A DNA stretch of 64,000 nt from Mycteria americana (taxonomy: Eukaryota > Chordata > Aves > Ciconiiformes > Ciconiidae), in NCBI RefSeq assembly GCF_035582795.1, contig NC_134366.1:1190501-1254500 (forward strand), in the 5' to 3' direction. Both the position numbers and the translations under genes were made by a program. The notes beneath the pieces were generated by a model that was not told where the DNA came from, made no database searches, and saw only the letters and a program-made list of their open reading frames with translations. This document shows positions 31,886 through 43,800 of this stretch, in pieces; the stretch's first letter is position 1; each line of letters begins with the position of its first letter.

Positions 31886-34800
31886 AAAGTTAAGCCTCTT
31901 GCCGGTGCCTTGCGATCTCCCGACACAGACACAGCAGGTCCTCAGTCCCTGCTCCCCAGCTGAGCATCACCCAGGGGAGGTGGCTGGTGCCCGGTCCCCC
32001 CTACTTGCCCTCCCCGGCTCTGCCGGGCCAGGGGTGCAACGCATCCCACCGGAGCGGGGACCCTGCAGGGTGCTGCCATCCCGGACACACTCGGCTGCAG
32101 ACGGGACACCCCGGGATGTTTAGCGGAGGCGTCTGGGCTGCACCCTGCTCGCTGGGTCTGCCCCATCCCCGTCCCCATCATGGCAAGGTGTTGTGGGGGC
32201 ACGGGGGTGTAGCCGTCACCGACAGCGTGCTCCCGGCCACCTCCTGCCCAAACAGCCTCCTTTAGATGGAGCTGCCCGGCACGTCAGTGGGATTTTGGGC
32301 TCTGCAGCCGAAACGCCCCAGCGTTGTCACCTCCCAGCTCCTCGTTTCCATCCAGCAAAACCCCTGGCAGCTTTGGGGACACTGACCCGGCTTCTGCCGA
32401 TGTAAATCAGAAGCAGCCCCCCGATTGCCATCGCCCTGCCCCGGGACCAAGCGGGGAGGGGGGGGTCTCTCCCTGGGGAACCCCAGCACTCCCACCGCCC
32501 TCCCCTCCGGCCGCAGCTCCGTCTCACTTCCCGCAGGAGCCGATTTCTTCTGGAGACGGATTCACCCACGAGCCAAAACTCACGGCTCCTCGGGAGAGAG
32601 GAAATGAAGCAATTAATCAACATACAATATTAAGCGTGCGGCATGTTAGGGATGCAGCCAGCAATCTCCCCAGGGCAGGTAGGAGCTAAAGCCGCAGCTC
32701 AGTGTGTTTTAGACATTCCTGATGCTTTCCACGAGCTGCTAAATAATTAATTCTCAGCTCACTCGGGGAGATTATAAAATGAGGGGTGGCAGGAGCCAGC
32801 AGACGATCCCCAGGGTCATGCAAAGCGGAGCAAGCGGCTGGCCGGCACCGTTGGGGCTTCGGTTTTGCTGTTCCCCTTCCAGCACGGAGCTGTACGACAG
32901 GTAAAACCGTGGATAAAGCACCGGAGCAGCGCGGCTGCAGCAATAAAAGATGGCTGGGGCCAAGCCTGGGGGGAGAGCGATGTGCTGGGGGAGCAGGAGC
33001 CCGGCTGAGCGGAGGGGAGATGCTGATGCCCGAGAAAGCCTCATGGAAAGGCAGGCTGTCCCCGGCATGGGCAGATGCTGAGTGCGAACTTCCCATGGGA
33101 CCAGGCGGGAGGGAAAGGGAGCCGGAGCGGGATGAGCATTGCTATGACAGGAGGGAGAAGGACCCGTGCTTGCGTACGAGGAACGAAGGGAGAAGGAATG
33201 GTTACGGACACGTGTAAGGAAGGGGATGCTGGAGGGGATCGGGAATGACATGGGGTTGCGGGTGAGAAACGCCTGCGGGGCTGCGGGGAAGAGGAGGGAA
33301 GGGGCACCGCGGGGATGGGGGAGGCCACCCCACGTCTCCAGCTGCCCTCGGAGGGAGTCGGCGGGGCTGGATGCAGGGAGACGCGGGGTGGGATGGGGCG
33401 GCCGAGGAGCGAGTCCAACCGGTGACCGTGCAGCTGCATGGTGGGCGCTGGGACCTCCCCGCTCCTCGCTGGGATCCTTCCTGACGGTGCCTGCGGGTCC
33501 AGCCGGACGCTGCCTGGGGAGAGGAGAAAAATCTCCGTTGCAGGGACGAAGCAGCCGGCATAATGCTGGTCTCTTGACCAGACAGACAACCTCATCCCTG
33601 TTTTGCTGGCCAGCAGCAGGCAGGTCTCCTGCCCGGGGACGGGGCTGCCTTCACCCTTTGGGTGATTTGGGGAAGCAGCCGTCCCTGCCGTGCTCCTTCT
33701 GCTTGGAGGTGAGGCTGACACGGCACAGCCCCTCCGTCGCGCTGCCGGCATGGCACAGCCCATCCATCCCGGCACAGCCCATCCGTCCCGGCACAGCCCC
33801 TCCGTCACGGATCTGCCCTGGCTCGACACGGAGGTGCCCACCTTGGGGGCCTCCCAGGTGGCCAAAGTGGCAACTGGGGTTGCTCGTCCTCCGCCACCCA
33901 TTTTTCGCCCTTTCAGAGCCCAGCACGTGGCCCAGGTGCGGCGGGCGGCAGCGGGGGACCAGCCTCGGCACAAAGCCACCTCACACTCCTCGGTGTTAAC
34001 CCCTCGTTTAAGAGCAGCGGGGGCTGCAGCCGCTCACCCACACGGGCTGTAGGGACTTACCGGGACTCGGCAAAATTGGGTCACAAGGCTTTCAGCAGGT
34101 CGAAGGATGCTCCTGTTCATAACACAAATATTGAGAGAGCTGGGGGTATCTGTCCCCCTGTCCCTCCACTCTGCGGTATCGGTCTGACCCCCATACTTCC
34201 CCTCCTTGCTGTGCCCCCTGCTTCGGACCCTACTCACCTACCCGGCACGCTCCCATTTCCCGCAAGAAGACACAACCACCGGTCCCCGTCTCACTCCAGC
34301 CAGCCACGAGCCCTGGAGCCCCATCTCACTCTGGGGTCAGCGTCCCTCGACGTGCCTCAGTTCCCCCCCCCGGGCGACGGCGTGTCCCCAGCCCGCCGGT
34401 TCTCCGCCTGCTCTGGCTTTGCCGGAGCACCGAAGGAGGGAGGAGCGCGGGTTGCACACGCGGGTGCATCGGGATGGAGGGGAAATCCTGGGTTACCCAG
34501 GGGGCCGGGCTCCCCGTCAGCACCCCGTCTGACACGGGGAGAGTAGGGGGGACGGCGAAGAGCATCCGCCGTGTGCCGCACGGGTCACCGGAATGGATTT
34601 CATGGGCCCTGTGGAGGAATTTGCCTCCCAGCCAGCAAAGCAACACACGGGCTTTAATCAAACGCCTAATCACTTTGAAACGGCGAGGTTGCGGACAGCT
34701 ATTAAATTTAAATGCTTGGTTAGTTTGCTGGGAGGGCAGGCGGCCTTTTGTGGCTGGGCAAGGGCTGGCACGGGACGTGGGGTGCGAAGGGAAGGGAATT

Positions 34801-36360
34801 GGCATCGGCACCGGGTCTGTCCTCCTCGCTCTGTCGTCCTCTTTTCTCTCGCAGACACATAACAGGATTAGAGCCGCGACCCCGAGACAAGGAGCCTTTC
34901 TTCTTTTTGACGAGCTCCGGCTGCCTGAAACAAAATAGCCCGAGTCCCAATTCACCGGCTGAGCCTTGGCCGGGAGAGCGAAGGAGGGGAGACGGGGTGG
35001 GAGCAGTGGCTCCGTGGTCCCCGGCGGGCTGTGCTCACCCCGAGCCGTGCGCAGCGTCCTTGGTGCAGGACGCTGCTCCTTTGGGACCTGGGGTTTGGCC
35101 GTCCTTCCCGGAGCTGCTGGGAGCTTTCCCCGGGAGCGGAGGCTGGGGATTTGTTTGCTACACGGAGCTGGTGGGGTGGGATCTCTGTGCCTGTGTCCTC
35201 TCCAGCACCGTCTCTTTGCTGGCTTGGGTTTACGCACGTCGAGCACAGCCATGGCTGTCGTCGCGGGGTGCTGGCACCCACCACGCTGGCAGAGGCACCC
35301 GCTTCGCCCTATCTGCGGCCCCAGATGCTCCCACCCCACCCCAAACCCACGTCCTGCTGCCTCACCGGCCCGTGCCAGTGTGGCCACACCGTGTCTTCCC
35401 CACGTGCCCTTTTAAACACCCCCCGTCGCGATTTCCTTGCCCGAGAGCTGGCCCCGCAGCCCCGGCAGCTCCCCTTGCCTTTGAGGAATATTTGGAAGAT
35501 GAGGCTGGCCGTCTCCTTTCCCCTTGGTCGGCGCTTACCTGACCCACGTTCTCCACCACCGTACCTTATGGCTCCCTTCGTAGCCGCAGCCCAGACACGC
35601 TCCAGTCGTACACGTCTACATGTGGGCAGATGAATCCCACCCTTGCTGGCCCACCTCCAGGCTCCCAGCACCCAGGGTAAGGAGGGTCAGGCTTGCGGGA
35701 CCATCCCCAAACCCTCCTGGACCATCCTTGGGAGCTGTTCTGCCAACCTCCAGCGCAGGACCGCTGCACGGGGAGCTCAGGAGGCTTTCTGGTGACCCAA
35801 AGACACATTTGGGAGGAGAAATGTCCTGTAGGGCACTGTGGGGAGCTTGTGGGAGCATCTCTGCTGACATCCAGGTCCTCCCGCCATCGCTGGGCTGCCT
35901 CGTGGCTTGTAGGAGCCCTCCACTGGTATTTGCACAGCCCGAAAACATCGGGATCTCAGTATTTAGTGATGGGAAATACCAATTACTCCATTATTCTCAG
36001 TCTCATCACTGTAACAGGGAGCGAATCCAGTATTAAACTGACTCTGCGTTGGATTTAAAGAGAGGAGAAAAGCAAAATCCTCTTAGCTTGGTAAACTGTA
36101 AAATGCTCAGTGTGGGAAAGAACAGCTGGGCATGCGTTCGCTGATGCTAGAGAAGCTCTGGGGATGGCTTTAACCACGGCAGCCCCTGTTTGTCACTGCT
36201 TTGTCCCATGCTGGCCAGCACACGGGCTGGGTTAACTGGTTCTGCTGGGAGAGGAAGAGAGCAGGGCGCAGGCAGCCCAGCACGCTTGCAGGCAGCGATG
36301 GCCATCAGCCACCGGAGACTGATTTGAAATGTAAAGGCAGGAGGCAAGTTGGCCGAGACC
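31886..36360. other. Intergenic region CSPG5-ELP6, proximal part
   Basis: No gene recognised. The long antisense open frames at 33041-33979 and 34326-35387 translate to low-complexity sequence with no family resemblance. Two A+T-rich islands (32590-32780 and 34598-34745) stand out in otherwise G+C-rich DNA. Confidence 0.55.
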
Positions 36361-36369
36361 GAGTGTGGA

Positions 36370-37480
36370 GTGACGGAGTTCGCAACCCTCATGAAGGGAT
36401 GTGGAAGAAAAGGAAAATAAAGACAAGGGACCCCGAGACACTTTGGGAACCGGTAAGTAAGATCTCATGGGAGGCATGTTTAAAGGTGAAAGGAGTTAAG
36501 GAAACTGGCAGTTCTTCAAAGAAACGATGCAAACATCAGACATACAAGCCATCCCAATAGGGAATGGAGTAGGAACCAGCTTGGCTACGTCACAAGCTCT
36601 TCACTGACCTCAGGCTCGTGAAAAAAGTATACAGAAAGTGGGAACTAGGTCAAATTACTAAGGACAGTTATAAGAGTAGCATAAGCATGTGGGGAAACAT
36701 CAGAAAGGCCAAGGCACAAATTGAGATGGAAATAGCGAGAGTCGTTAAGAGGAAGAAGAAAAGACTGCATCGGCAGGAGGAGAATGAGCAAGGGAGTGTT
36801 GGTCCGGACCCAGTGAAGAAGGAAGGCTGCTGACAAAGGAGGCTGAGAATTCAAGGGCTTCACTGTGGTTTTTTTTCTAAACCAGTCTTTAAAAAGGTCA
36901 ACTGCAAGCAGATGCTTACCACAATAATAAGATGGTGTGCTCTCCACCGCGAGAGTGTTAATTGTGATCAATAAGAATACTAAATAGATCGGCTAGGTAT
37001 TTTCTGAACTTCATCCTATGGTACTTAGAAAACCAGTTAAAGCTACCTCGGACCTATTAGGTAGCACAAGGGTTGGATAAGGTTTGACAAGACTGGGCCC
37101 AGTTTGAGGCATGCTACTTCAGGAAAGAGGCAGCCCATGGGAGAAGGTTCAGGGGAAGCGAGAAGAAAGATGAGCGATCCAGAAAGGACAGCCTCTGAGG
37201 GGTGGGGTGGGCAGTGCGGAGAACTGAAGACCACGGGAGACATGAGAACAGTCTCAAAGGACGTAAAAGGCTTCTTCAAAAAGGCTGGGAACAACCAGGG
37301 TCTGTGGTGGCATGTCAGAAGACCCCCCAAAAAAGGTGAACTTCAAATGATGAACTTCAGTTGCCAGAAGGGACAGTTCAGCAACACGTTAGGGAATATT
37401 TCCTAACTGGAAGGAGAAAGAACCACAAGGACAGAGTGCCTGGGGAGGGTGGGCAGCTCTCCTTGCAGAGGTCACCAAGA
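36370..37480 (+). mobile_element. Ancient CR1/L3-like LINE remnant, sense orientation
   Basis: Several conceptually translated pieces resemble CR1/L3 ORF2. One is a KWELGQITKDSYKSSI...NIRKAKAQIEMEIARVV segment that parallels the usual YRxxVRxCRDxxRKAKAQLELNLAR stretch. It is followed by VGPDPV / TKEAEN-like sequence. About 37200-37410 resembles the family's 3' ORF region (ACATGAGAACAGTCTCAAAG ... GAATATTTCCTAACTGGAAG). The copy is broken by frameshifts and stops and is heavily diverged, so limits are approximate. Confidence 0.55.
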
Positions 37481-37839
37481 CCAGGTTAGCTGCGTCTCTG
37501 TGTGACAAGAATTGCTGACTCTCCCATACGGCGAGGCTGTGGGATTGCTGATCCCCTGGGATCAGCTCTGATTTCAGATCTCAGCTCTGTTTTCTACAGT
37601 TCTGTGTTTTCCAGCACACCACTTCGTCGCACGGACAGAGGTGGGGCTGAAGGGTAAGCTGGGCTGGCTTCTCTATCTGCTAGATACTTTACACCCGAAT
37701 TTTTGCTTCTTTCACTCCCGAACATTTCTTGATTCAGGAATATCGCTCAGATCTATGTATACAATTTGCATTTACTAAATGAATTAGAAGTCATTTTGCA
37801 GAAGCACTTAGGAGTCTCGGTCTTGAATGAAGATCTCCT

Positions 37840-37965
37840 TTTGCTAGGTGCTACAAAAACGCAGCACGAAAATATGGTTCTTGCTTCAGAGAGCTCAGAA
37901 TTTAACTGCAAGGCAAGAGACAGCAGATGGAGACAATCTGTTGGGTAGAAGAGTACAAAGAAACA
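37840..37965 (+). mobile_element. Possible ancient SINE (MIR-like) remnant
   Basis: GGTGCTACAAAAACGCAGCA followed by CAGAGAGCTCAGAATTTAAC and GGCAAGAGACAGCAGATGGAG resembles the widespread amniote SINE tail (GTGCTGTACAAACACA...AGAGCTTACAATCTAA...AGACAGAC). It is short and diverged, and recognised by eye only. Confidence 0.3.
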
Positions 37966-38854
37966 GTGAGACAATACTGGCTGGCACGGCAGACAGTGGG
38001 GTTTTAGCACAAGACGAGCCAAACTTGCTGGGGTTTTGTGCAGACGTTGGAAAAGAAGAGCTTTCAGGAAGGATGTGGGAGAAGTTGAGGAGATTCTTCT
38101 GCAGCTTTAGAGCTCTAGCTTCTGCGTGGTGACCCAGGCCAGGGATACAGACACGGAGCGGAGAAGTGGATCTCTGAAGCTGTCTGTATCATCCTCAGGC
38201 TGCTGGGAGTATGTTGTACGTGAGATCGGCAGAAATAGGAGAGGGCAGGAAAAAAGGAGCCATGGGAGTTGGGAGGACGAGAAGGAAGTGCTGCAGAAGG
38301 GGTGATCGGAGAGGCAAGAAGAAAAGCGGGATGAGGCAAAATGAGGAAGAGAGTCAGAAGAGGGTAAAAAGTGTGAAGGATGAGGAGATGATGGCGGATG
38401 GGAAGGGCAGAGGATCTGGCAGAGAGCGGTGTCTTTAGAGAGCCAAACACCTGCATCTGGGAGAGGAGAAGGACGGCGTTTTCTCTGCCTGCTTTGATCC
38501 CATTTTGCTTGCGGCCATCCTCAGGATCTCGGCGGTTCCCCGCTGAGAGGACTTTGCTGCCGGATCCCCGCTGGTTTCAGCACATTTCCTGGGGATTTTT
38601 CAGCCTCTGCTGGAAAAGGCCTGGAGACCCCTCATGGAGAGCCAGCTGGCATTTTGCTTCGAAATGGTAAAAGTGAATTTTAAAGGTGACTTGAAAATTG
38701 AATCAAAACTCTTTTTTTTTTTTTCCCCCTTGCTTTATGAATGCAGTAAATTATTCTTCACAGCCATCGGCAATCAGCAAACAAACCATGGTGAATTGTA
38801 GCAAAGGATACTTAAGTTTCACATTAGCAGCAAGTGTATAAAGTGGGAATAACG

Positions 38855-38965
38855 AGGCACCGGCAAGAAACGCCAAGAGAGGGTGGAGAGTCATCATCGC
38901 TGAGGGTTTTGAAGAACAGGTTGGACAAAGATCTGTCAAGAAAGGTTTAAGTTGAGCTGCTTTTG
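38855..38965 (+). mobile_element. Short CR1/L3-like LINE 3' remnant
   Basis: GTGGAGAGTCATCATCGCTG followed by GGTTTTGAAGAACAGGTTGG and ACAAAGATCTGTCAAG parallels the CR1 3' coding end (ESPSLxVFKxRLDxDLS). Limits are approximate. Confidence 0.4.
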
Positions 38966-41685
38966 CCTGGCGGCAGGTGTTGCTCTATCTACACGACCTC
39001 TCCGGGTGCCTCCAGTCTCATGCTCAATGATCCTGCGATGCTTCTGCTTTTTTCTCATCAGAAATGCCAGGCCTGCGCTTCCGTCCCTCTGCCAGAGTCG
39101 TTGCCTCTGCAAAACAGGTTTATGAGCTTCATCTTCACCGGGGGCTGACAGAATGGTGATTTTAATCATTTTCTCCTACATTTTAAATAGTTGCTACATA
39201 CACAGAGGGATATATAAGTATATACGTATATAAAGAGGCAAAAAGTAAGATTTGAAAAGGGAAAGAATAAAAGTCTTTGCCCTTCCTATCTCTTTTCTCT
39301 ATTTACCTTGTATTTCTTCTGTCCCAGTCATACCAGTCCCCCATAGAATCTTCCAGGATAACGAATACCCAGACGTGAGACCAACCCCACCCTGAAGCGC
39401 GTATCTGGCTTCACACAACCAGTGTAAGGAGAGGGTAAGCGAGGGAGACGTACGCACCGATGCTGTTCCGTGTTTTTTCTTTTGTAGGTGTCTTTTAAAG
39501 GCAGCTCAGGTGTCCCGGCTGTTTTACCACATCCTCAGGCATCTAAATTCATATTTATTTTCCCCGTCTCCTCCCTGGCGCTCTGACCCTACAGCCCAAC
39601 CCAAACTATTCTAAATGATCTGTGGCCTTGGGGAAATCGCAGACTAGAGGCTTTGTAAATACCTGCGGGATTCCGTTTCATCAGCAACACTTTTCCCAAC
39701 CACTGCCAAGCTAAAGGAGACAGGAACGTGGAAGCCAACGCTCCTCGCTGCCCGGGTGCTACTTGGCTCTTTTACCCTCTGCGTTTCTGAGCCAGTCCCC
39801 AAGGAAGCTGGCGAGGTCCTGTGCTGGCCAGTGTCATATCTAACCCCCGCTTCCAGCAGGCACAGGGGAGATCTGCTAGCTGCCAAAAGCGGGAAGAGTG
39901 GGTCCAAACACGACCACGGGCAATGATGTTTGATATCAGGAGTTGTACATAACCAGCTCTGGTGTTTGCTGCTCATTTGCAAAGCATAGACAAGCTGGGG
40001 AAAAAAAAAAAAAAAAAAAAAGCCAGATGTCCGCATTGCTACCACGACCAAAAGAAAGCAGTTTTCCCCGAGTTTTCCTATAGAAAAGAGCTGCTGTTAA
40101 CGGCAGAGGGGTGAGGACCAAGGTTACGGCAGGGTGAGCGGAGAGACGTGTTTGAGGAACAGCAACAATGGCAGGAGCAGGCAGCAGCCGCCCCCGGAGA
40201 ACAGCCCTGCCTCTCGTGCCGGGCTCCGGGCTCCCTTTTTCCACTGGCTGTCACAGGGAGGGACCCGCTGGCTTAGAAATTCTTTTCAAAGTCTGGCTCT
40301 TGCATTTCTTCAGAGAAATTCAGCACCTGGTTCAGCTCATCCATTATTCCTTCCAGCTGCTTTTTGCCATGTCAGGGCCCTAGCATTGAGCAGGCTGAAT
40401 TTATCCCCCGAACACAAGCTGAGTTAAAGGGACAACTTGCCCATTTCTTTTCTTACCCGGCCATTGACTCAGCCCAACATCTGCTCTCTTATTAACCTTC
40501 TCTGGCCTCAAAGCACTAATGATCTTTTATGACTCAAAGCATTACTAAAGCATTTAGCATTATATTGGCAACAACGGAGTTGTTTGAAGACAAGAAAACC
40601 CTCCCGCTCTGGTACACTCCTTTTGCTGTGGTGTAATTTGATTTGTGCATTAAAATCCAAAGGGACGGGAATATCCCGGATAGCTCCACAATAAGTAACG
40701 CAGGCATCTCTGTCACCAGAAGCGGATAATCAAAGGAGGTAAATCAAAGTGCCTTCTCCCTAAAAATCATTTTCCACGCGCTCACATCAAGAAGCCTGGT
40801 GCTTTTAGTTAACCTTCCTTGCCATGCTCTTGGGAATTACCTCCAACGCTGCAAGATTAATTGTTTTGATTTGTTCGGTTGTTTTTTTTTTTTCTACTCT
40901 TGGTCATGAATTGCTTTTTAGCCACTGGTCTGACATAGCAGAGGAGCTGAATTGTAAGCAGCATTGCTACCTATGGATGCCACATGGCTCCACTATGCAA
41001 TACTTAGAAGGTTTGCTGCATTGTAAATACTGCAAATAAGCATGAAGCAGATGGGAGGGAAGGGGCAACAGTTTTAACAGCAAAATTCTCACTGCCTTCG
41101 CGCGGTAACAAGTCATGAAATGTGAGAAGGAATATATTAAGAAGGACAAGAGGTGTTTTGAGAGATGCAGCTGTACTTTGCACGCGGCTTCGGTCCCCTT
41201 CCCTCTGCCAAGAGAAAGAGAGAGGATTTTACATTTCGTTTACAAGGCATTTTGGGCTCTGCGGCTCCTGAAGGAGCTGGAAGGAAAGCGCTACAGAGAG
41301 AGAAATGTGACAGTGCAGACAAAAGGTGGTCTGAAAATGGCATATTTGCTAGCATACAACTGCAGCCCTATGGAGAGCTCCCAGGTGGGAACACCTCCAG
41401 GTTCTTCTCCGTCTCTGAACTCCCTTTGCTGTTGCCTGTGTCGCAGAATGGGGCTCTGCAGACAAACCATGTGAACTAGGAGGCCAGGAGCCAGAGCCAG
41501 ACTATTTCAAAGGGTGGCAAAGGAATTAAGGCTCTGGCTGCACCAACACAGAGCAGGGACTTAGCTGGTTACTGGACTCCCTGAGACCAGACCCAGGTTC
41601 CCAGCTCTGTGAAAGGGTAGGAAAACAAAAGCAAAGCGATTTGGACTTTTAAAGAAGCTTTCAGCTAAAGCTTTTACAGAAATGA
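38966..41685. other. Intergenic region, no gene recognised
   Basis: Mixed composition. A 20-A-plus run lies at about 40000-40021 and an A+T-rich stretch at 40430-40720 may be a conserved non-coding element. No coding exon or repeat family is identified with confidence. Confidence 0.5.
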
Positions 41686-41689
41686 AGCC

Positions 41690-41905
41690 ATCAAAGGGTA
41701 GGAGAGGAAGTCCTTTCACAGCTAAGTAACTGGTTAAAAGACAGGAAGCAAAGGGCTGACACAAATGATCGGTTTCTGCAACCACGAGAGATTACAGATG
41801 GGATATCTCAGGGTCTGGGCTCGGACCTGGCTCATCCAGCATATTCCTAAATACTCTGAAGAAGGGATGGAGAACGGGATGACAAATTTTACAGATAATA
41901 CACAT
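41690..41905 (+). mobile_element. Ancient CR1/L3-like reverse transcriptase fragment, sense
   Basis: One frame reads LSNWLKDRKQRADTND-like. A following frame contains ISQGLGS...IFLNTLKKGMENGMTNFTDNT-like sequence, the remains of the family's GSVLGPxLFNIFxNDLExGxxxxxxxFADDT reverse transcriptase block. Stops and frameshifts show it is dead. Confidence 0.55.
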
Positions 41906-42330
41906 AGGAACATAAGAAATAAAGAGAGAAGAACGGTTGCAATGGCTCAACCAAATAGCCATACAGCCCACCGTCTTTTCTACAAGTTGTCCTAGCCAGA
42001 AGGCGAGGGAAGACCGAGCCCAAGGCAAGCACTGCGTGTGTTCCCACAGCTCTTCTCCCAGGCCCCGGTAATTCGCAGCTCAGGGACCTCCCGAGCCCGT
42101 GGTGCCCCTCAGGAGATCTCTCTTCTACGGACTTGTCCCCTTCTCCCACTGATTCACCCTCCTAAACCCAGAGAAACCCTCAGTAGTGATAGTTTCTGGT
42201 TCTGAAGAGCCCCACGCTAAACTATGCAGGCATCTCCTCTGTCTTGCTTGGTGCTTGAGATTTATTAGCATCGTTTGATGCCCCCTAATGCTCACAGTGG
42301 ACGAGACAGTGCAAGGCTGGTGCATCTTCT
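41906..42330 (-). mobile_element. Possible ancient CR1/L3-like LINE 3' end, antisense
   Basis: GGAACATAAGAAATAAAGAG, then AACCAAATAGCCATACAGCC, resembles the reverse complement of an old CR1-type 3' end (AACATAAGAATGGCCATACT...CCATCTAGCCCAGTATCCTG). The match fades after ~42000, so the right limit is uncertain. Confidence 0.35.
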
Positions 42331-42739
42331 CTCCAGGCCCCTTGGCACATTCAGGGCTCCGGCACGTCTCCTCTCAGCCGAGCAATCCTCGTCTACATTA
42401 TGAAAATCAGAGGTTACAAAAGCTTAGACGGGGTAATGAAATGGAAAGGTGAATTCAGTGCCAAAAAATGCAAATTTGGGCACACGGGAAAACCCAATGT
42501 TGTGGATTTTCGTGGTTACAGGCTGTCAATTTGCTGTTACTACTCAGCTGCTAGCTGGGAACTGCTGCGGCTCGTTCTTTGCGAGTGCCAAATTAACGCT
42601 CAGCAGCACTCAAATGTGCTAATAACGTAACAGGAAATATTAAGGGAATAATAGACCCCTCCCAAATATCCCACTGTCCCGTGGCATATTGTATCTGTCA
42701 TATAAACCCAGGGACCCACAGCTGGCAAAGGGGAGTTGG

Positions 42740-42960
42740 GGGGCAGCTCTGGGCTGGGGACCAGGGCGGTGACCAGTGCCACCAAGTCCAGCTGGAGGCC
42801 AGTCACTGGTGGTCGGTACTGGGATCCAGTCCTGTTTAGCATCTTCATTAACGATCGGGATGGAGGGTCGTGCTGCCGCCCAGGAGCCCTGGGCAGGCTG
42901 GAGAGATGGGCTGACAGGATCCTCATGGAGCTCAACCATGGGAAAGGCCAAGTCCTGCAG
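42740..42960 (+). mobile_element. Degraded CR1 fragment, sense
   Basis: CAAGTCCAGCTGGAGGCCAG, GGTACTGGGATCCAGTCCTG, then TTTAGCATCTTCATTAACGA (LFSIFINDRD) and GGCAGGCTGGAGAGATGGGC match successive blocks of the CR1 reverse transcriptase region, with internal deletions. It ends exactly where the antisense CR1 at 42961 begins. Confidence 0.6.
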
Positions 42961-43800
42961 CACAGAATCACAGAATCATTAAAGGCTGGAAAAGACCTCT
43001 AGGATCATCTAAGTCCAGCTGTCAACCCAACACCTCCATGCCTACTAAACCATGTCCTGAAGTGCCACATCTGCACGCTTTTTGAAATCCTCCAGGGATG
43101 GTGACTCCACCACCTCTCTGGGCAGCCTGGTCCAATGCTTGACAACCCTTTCAGTAAAGAAATTTTTCCTAATCTCCAATCTGAACCTCCCCTGGCGCAA
43201 CTTGAGGCCATTTCCTCTCGTCCTGTCACTTGTTACCTGGGAGAAGAGACCGACCCCACCTCTCTACACCCTCCTTTCAGGCAGTTGTAGAGAGCGATGA
43301 GGTCTCCCCTCAGCCTCCTTTTCTCCAGGCTGAACAACCCCAGGTCCCTCAGCCGCTCCCCATCAGCCTTGTGCTCCAGACCCTTCCCCAGCTCCGTTGC
43401 CCTTCTCTGGACACGCTCCAGCCCCTCCATGTCTCTCTTGTGGTGAGGGGCCCAACACTGAACACAGCATTCGAGGTGTGGCCTCACCAGTGCCGAGTAC
43501 AGGGGCACGGTCACTGCCCTGCTCCTGCTGGCCACACTATTGCTGATACAAGCCAGGATGCCATTGGCTTTCTTGGCCACCTGGGCACACTGCCGGCTCA
43601 TGTTCAGGTGGCTGTCGACCAACACCCCCAGGTCCTTTTCCTCCGGGCAGCTCTCCAGCCACTCTTCCCCAAGCCTGTAGCGTTGCATGGGGTTGCTGTG
43701 GCCCAAGTGCAGGACCCGGCACTGAGCCTTGTTGAACCTCGTACAATTGGCCCCAGCCCATGGATCCAGCCTGTCCAGGTCCCTCTGCAGAGCCTTCAAG
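42961..43800 (-). mobile_element. CR1 LINE, 5'-truncated, antisense
   Basis: The 3' end at 42961 shows the CR1 octamer tail in reverse (CACAGAATCACAGAATCAT). The - strand translation is the CR1 ORF2 C-terminus: [10 protein letters not shown]...[16 protein letters not shown]...[15 protein letters not shown]...[12 protein letters not shown]...[17 protein letters not shown]...[24 protein letters not shown]. It is truncated at ~43800, about 440 bp upstream of the ELP6 start codon. Confidence 0.92.

Noticed and set aside
33041-35387. Antisense open frames of 312 and 353 residues between CSPG5 and ELP6
   Set aside because: They have no recognisable domain, start context or exon signals; composition explains them.
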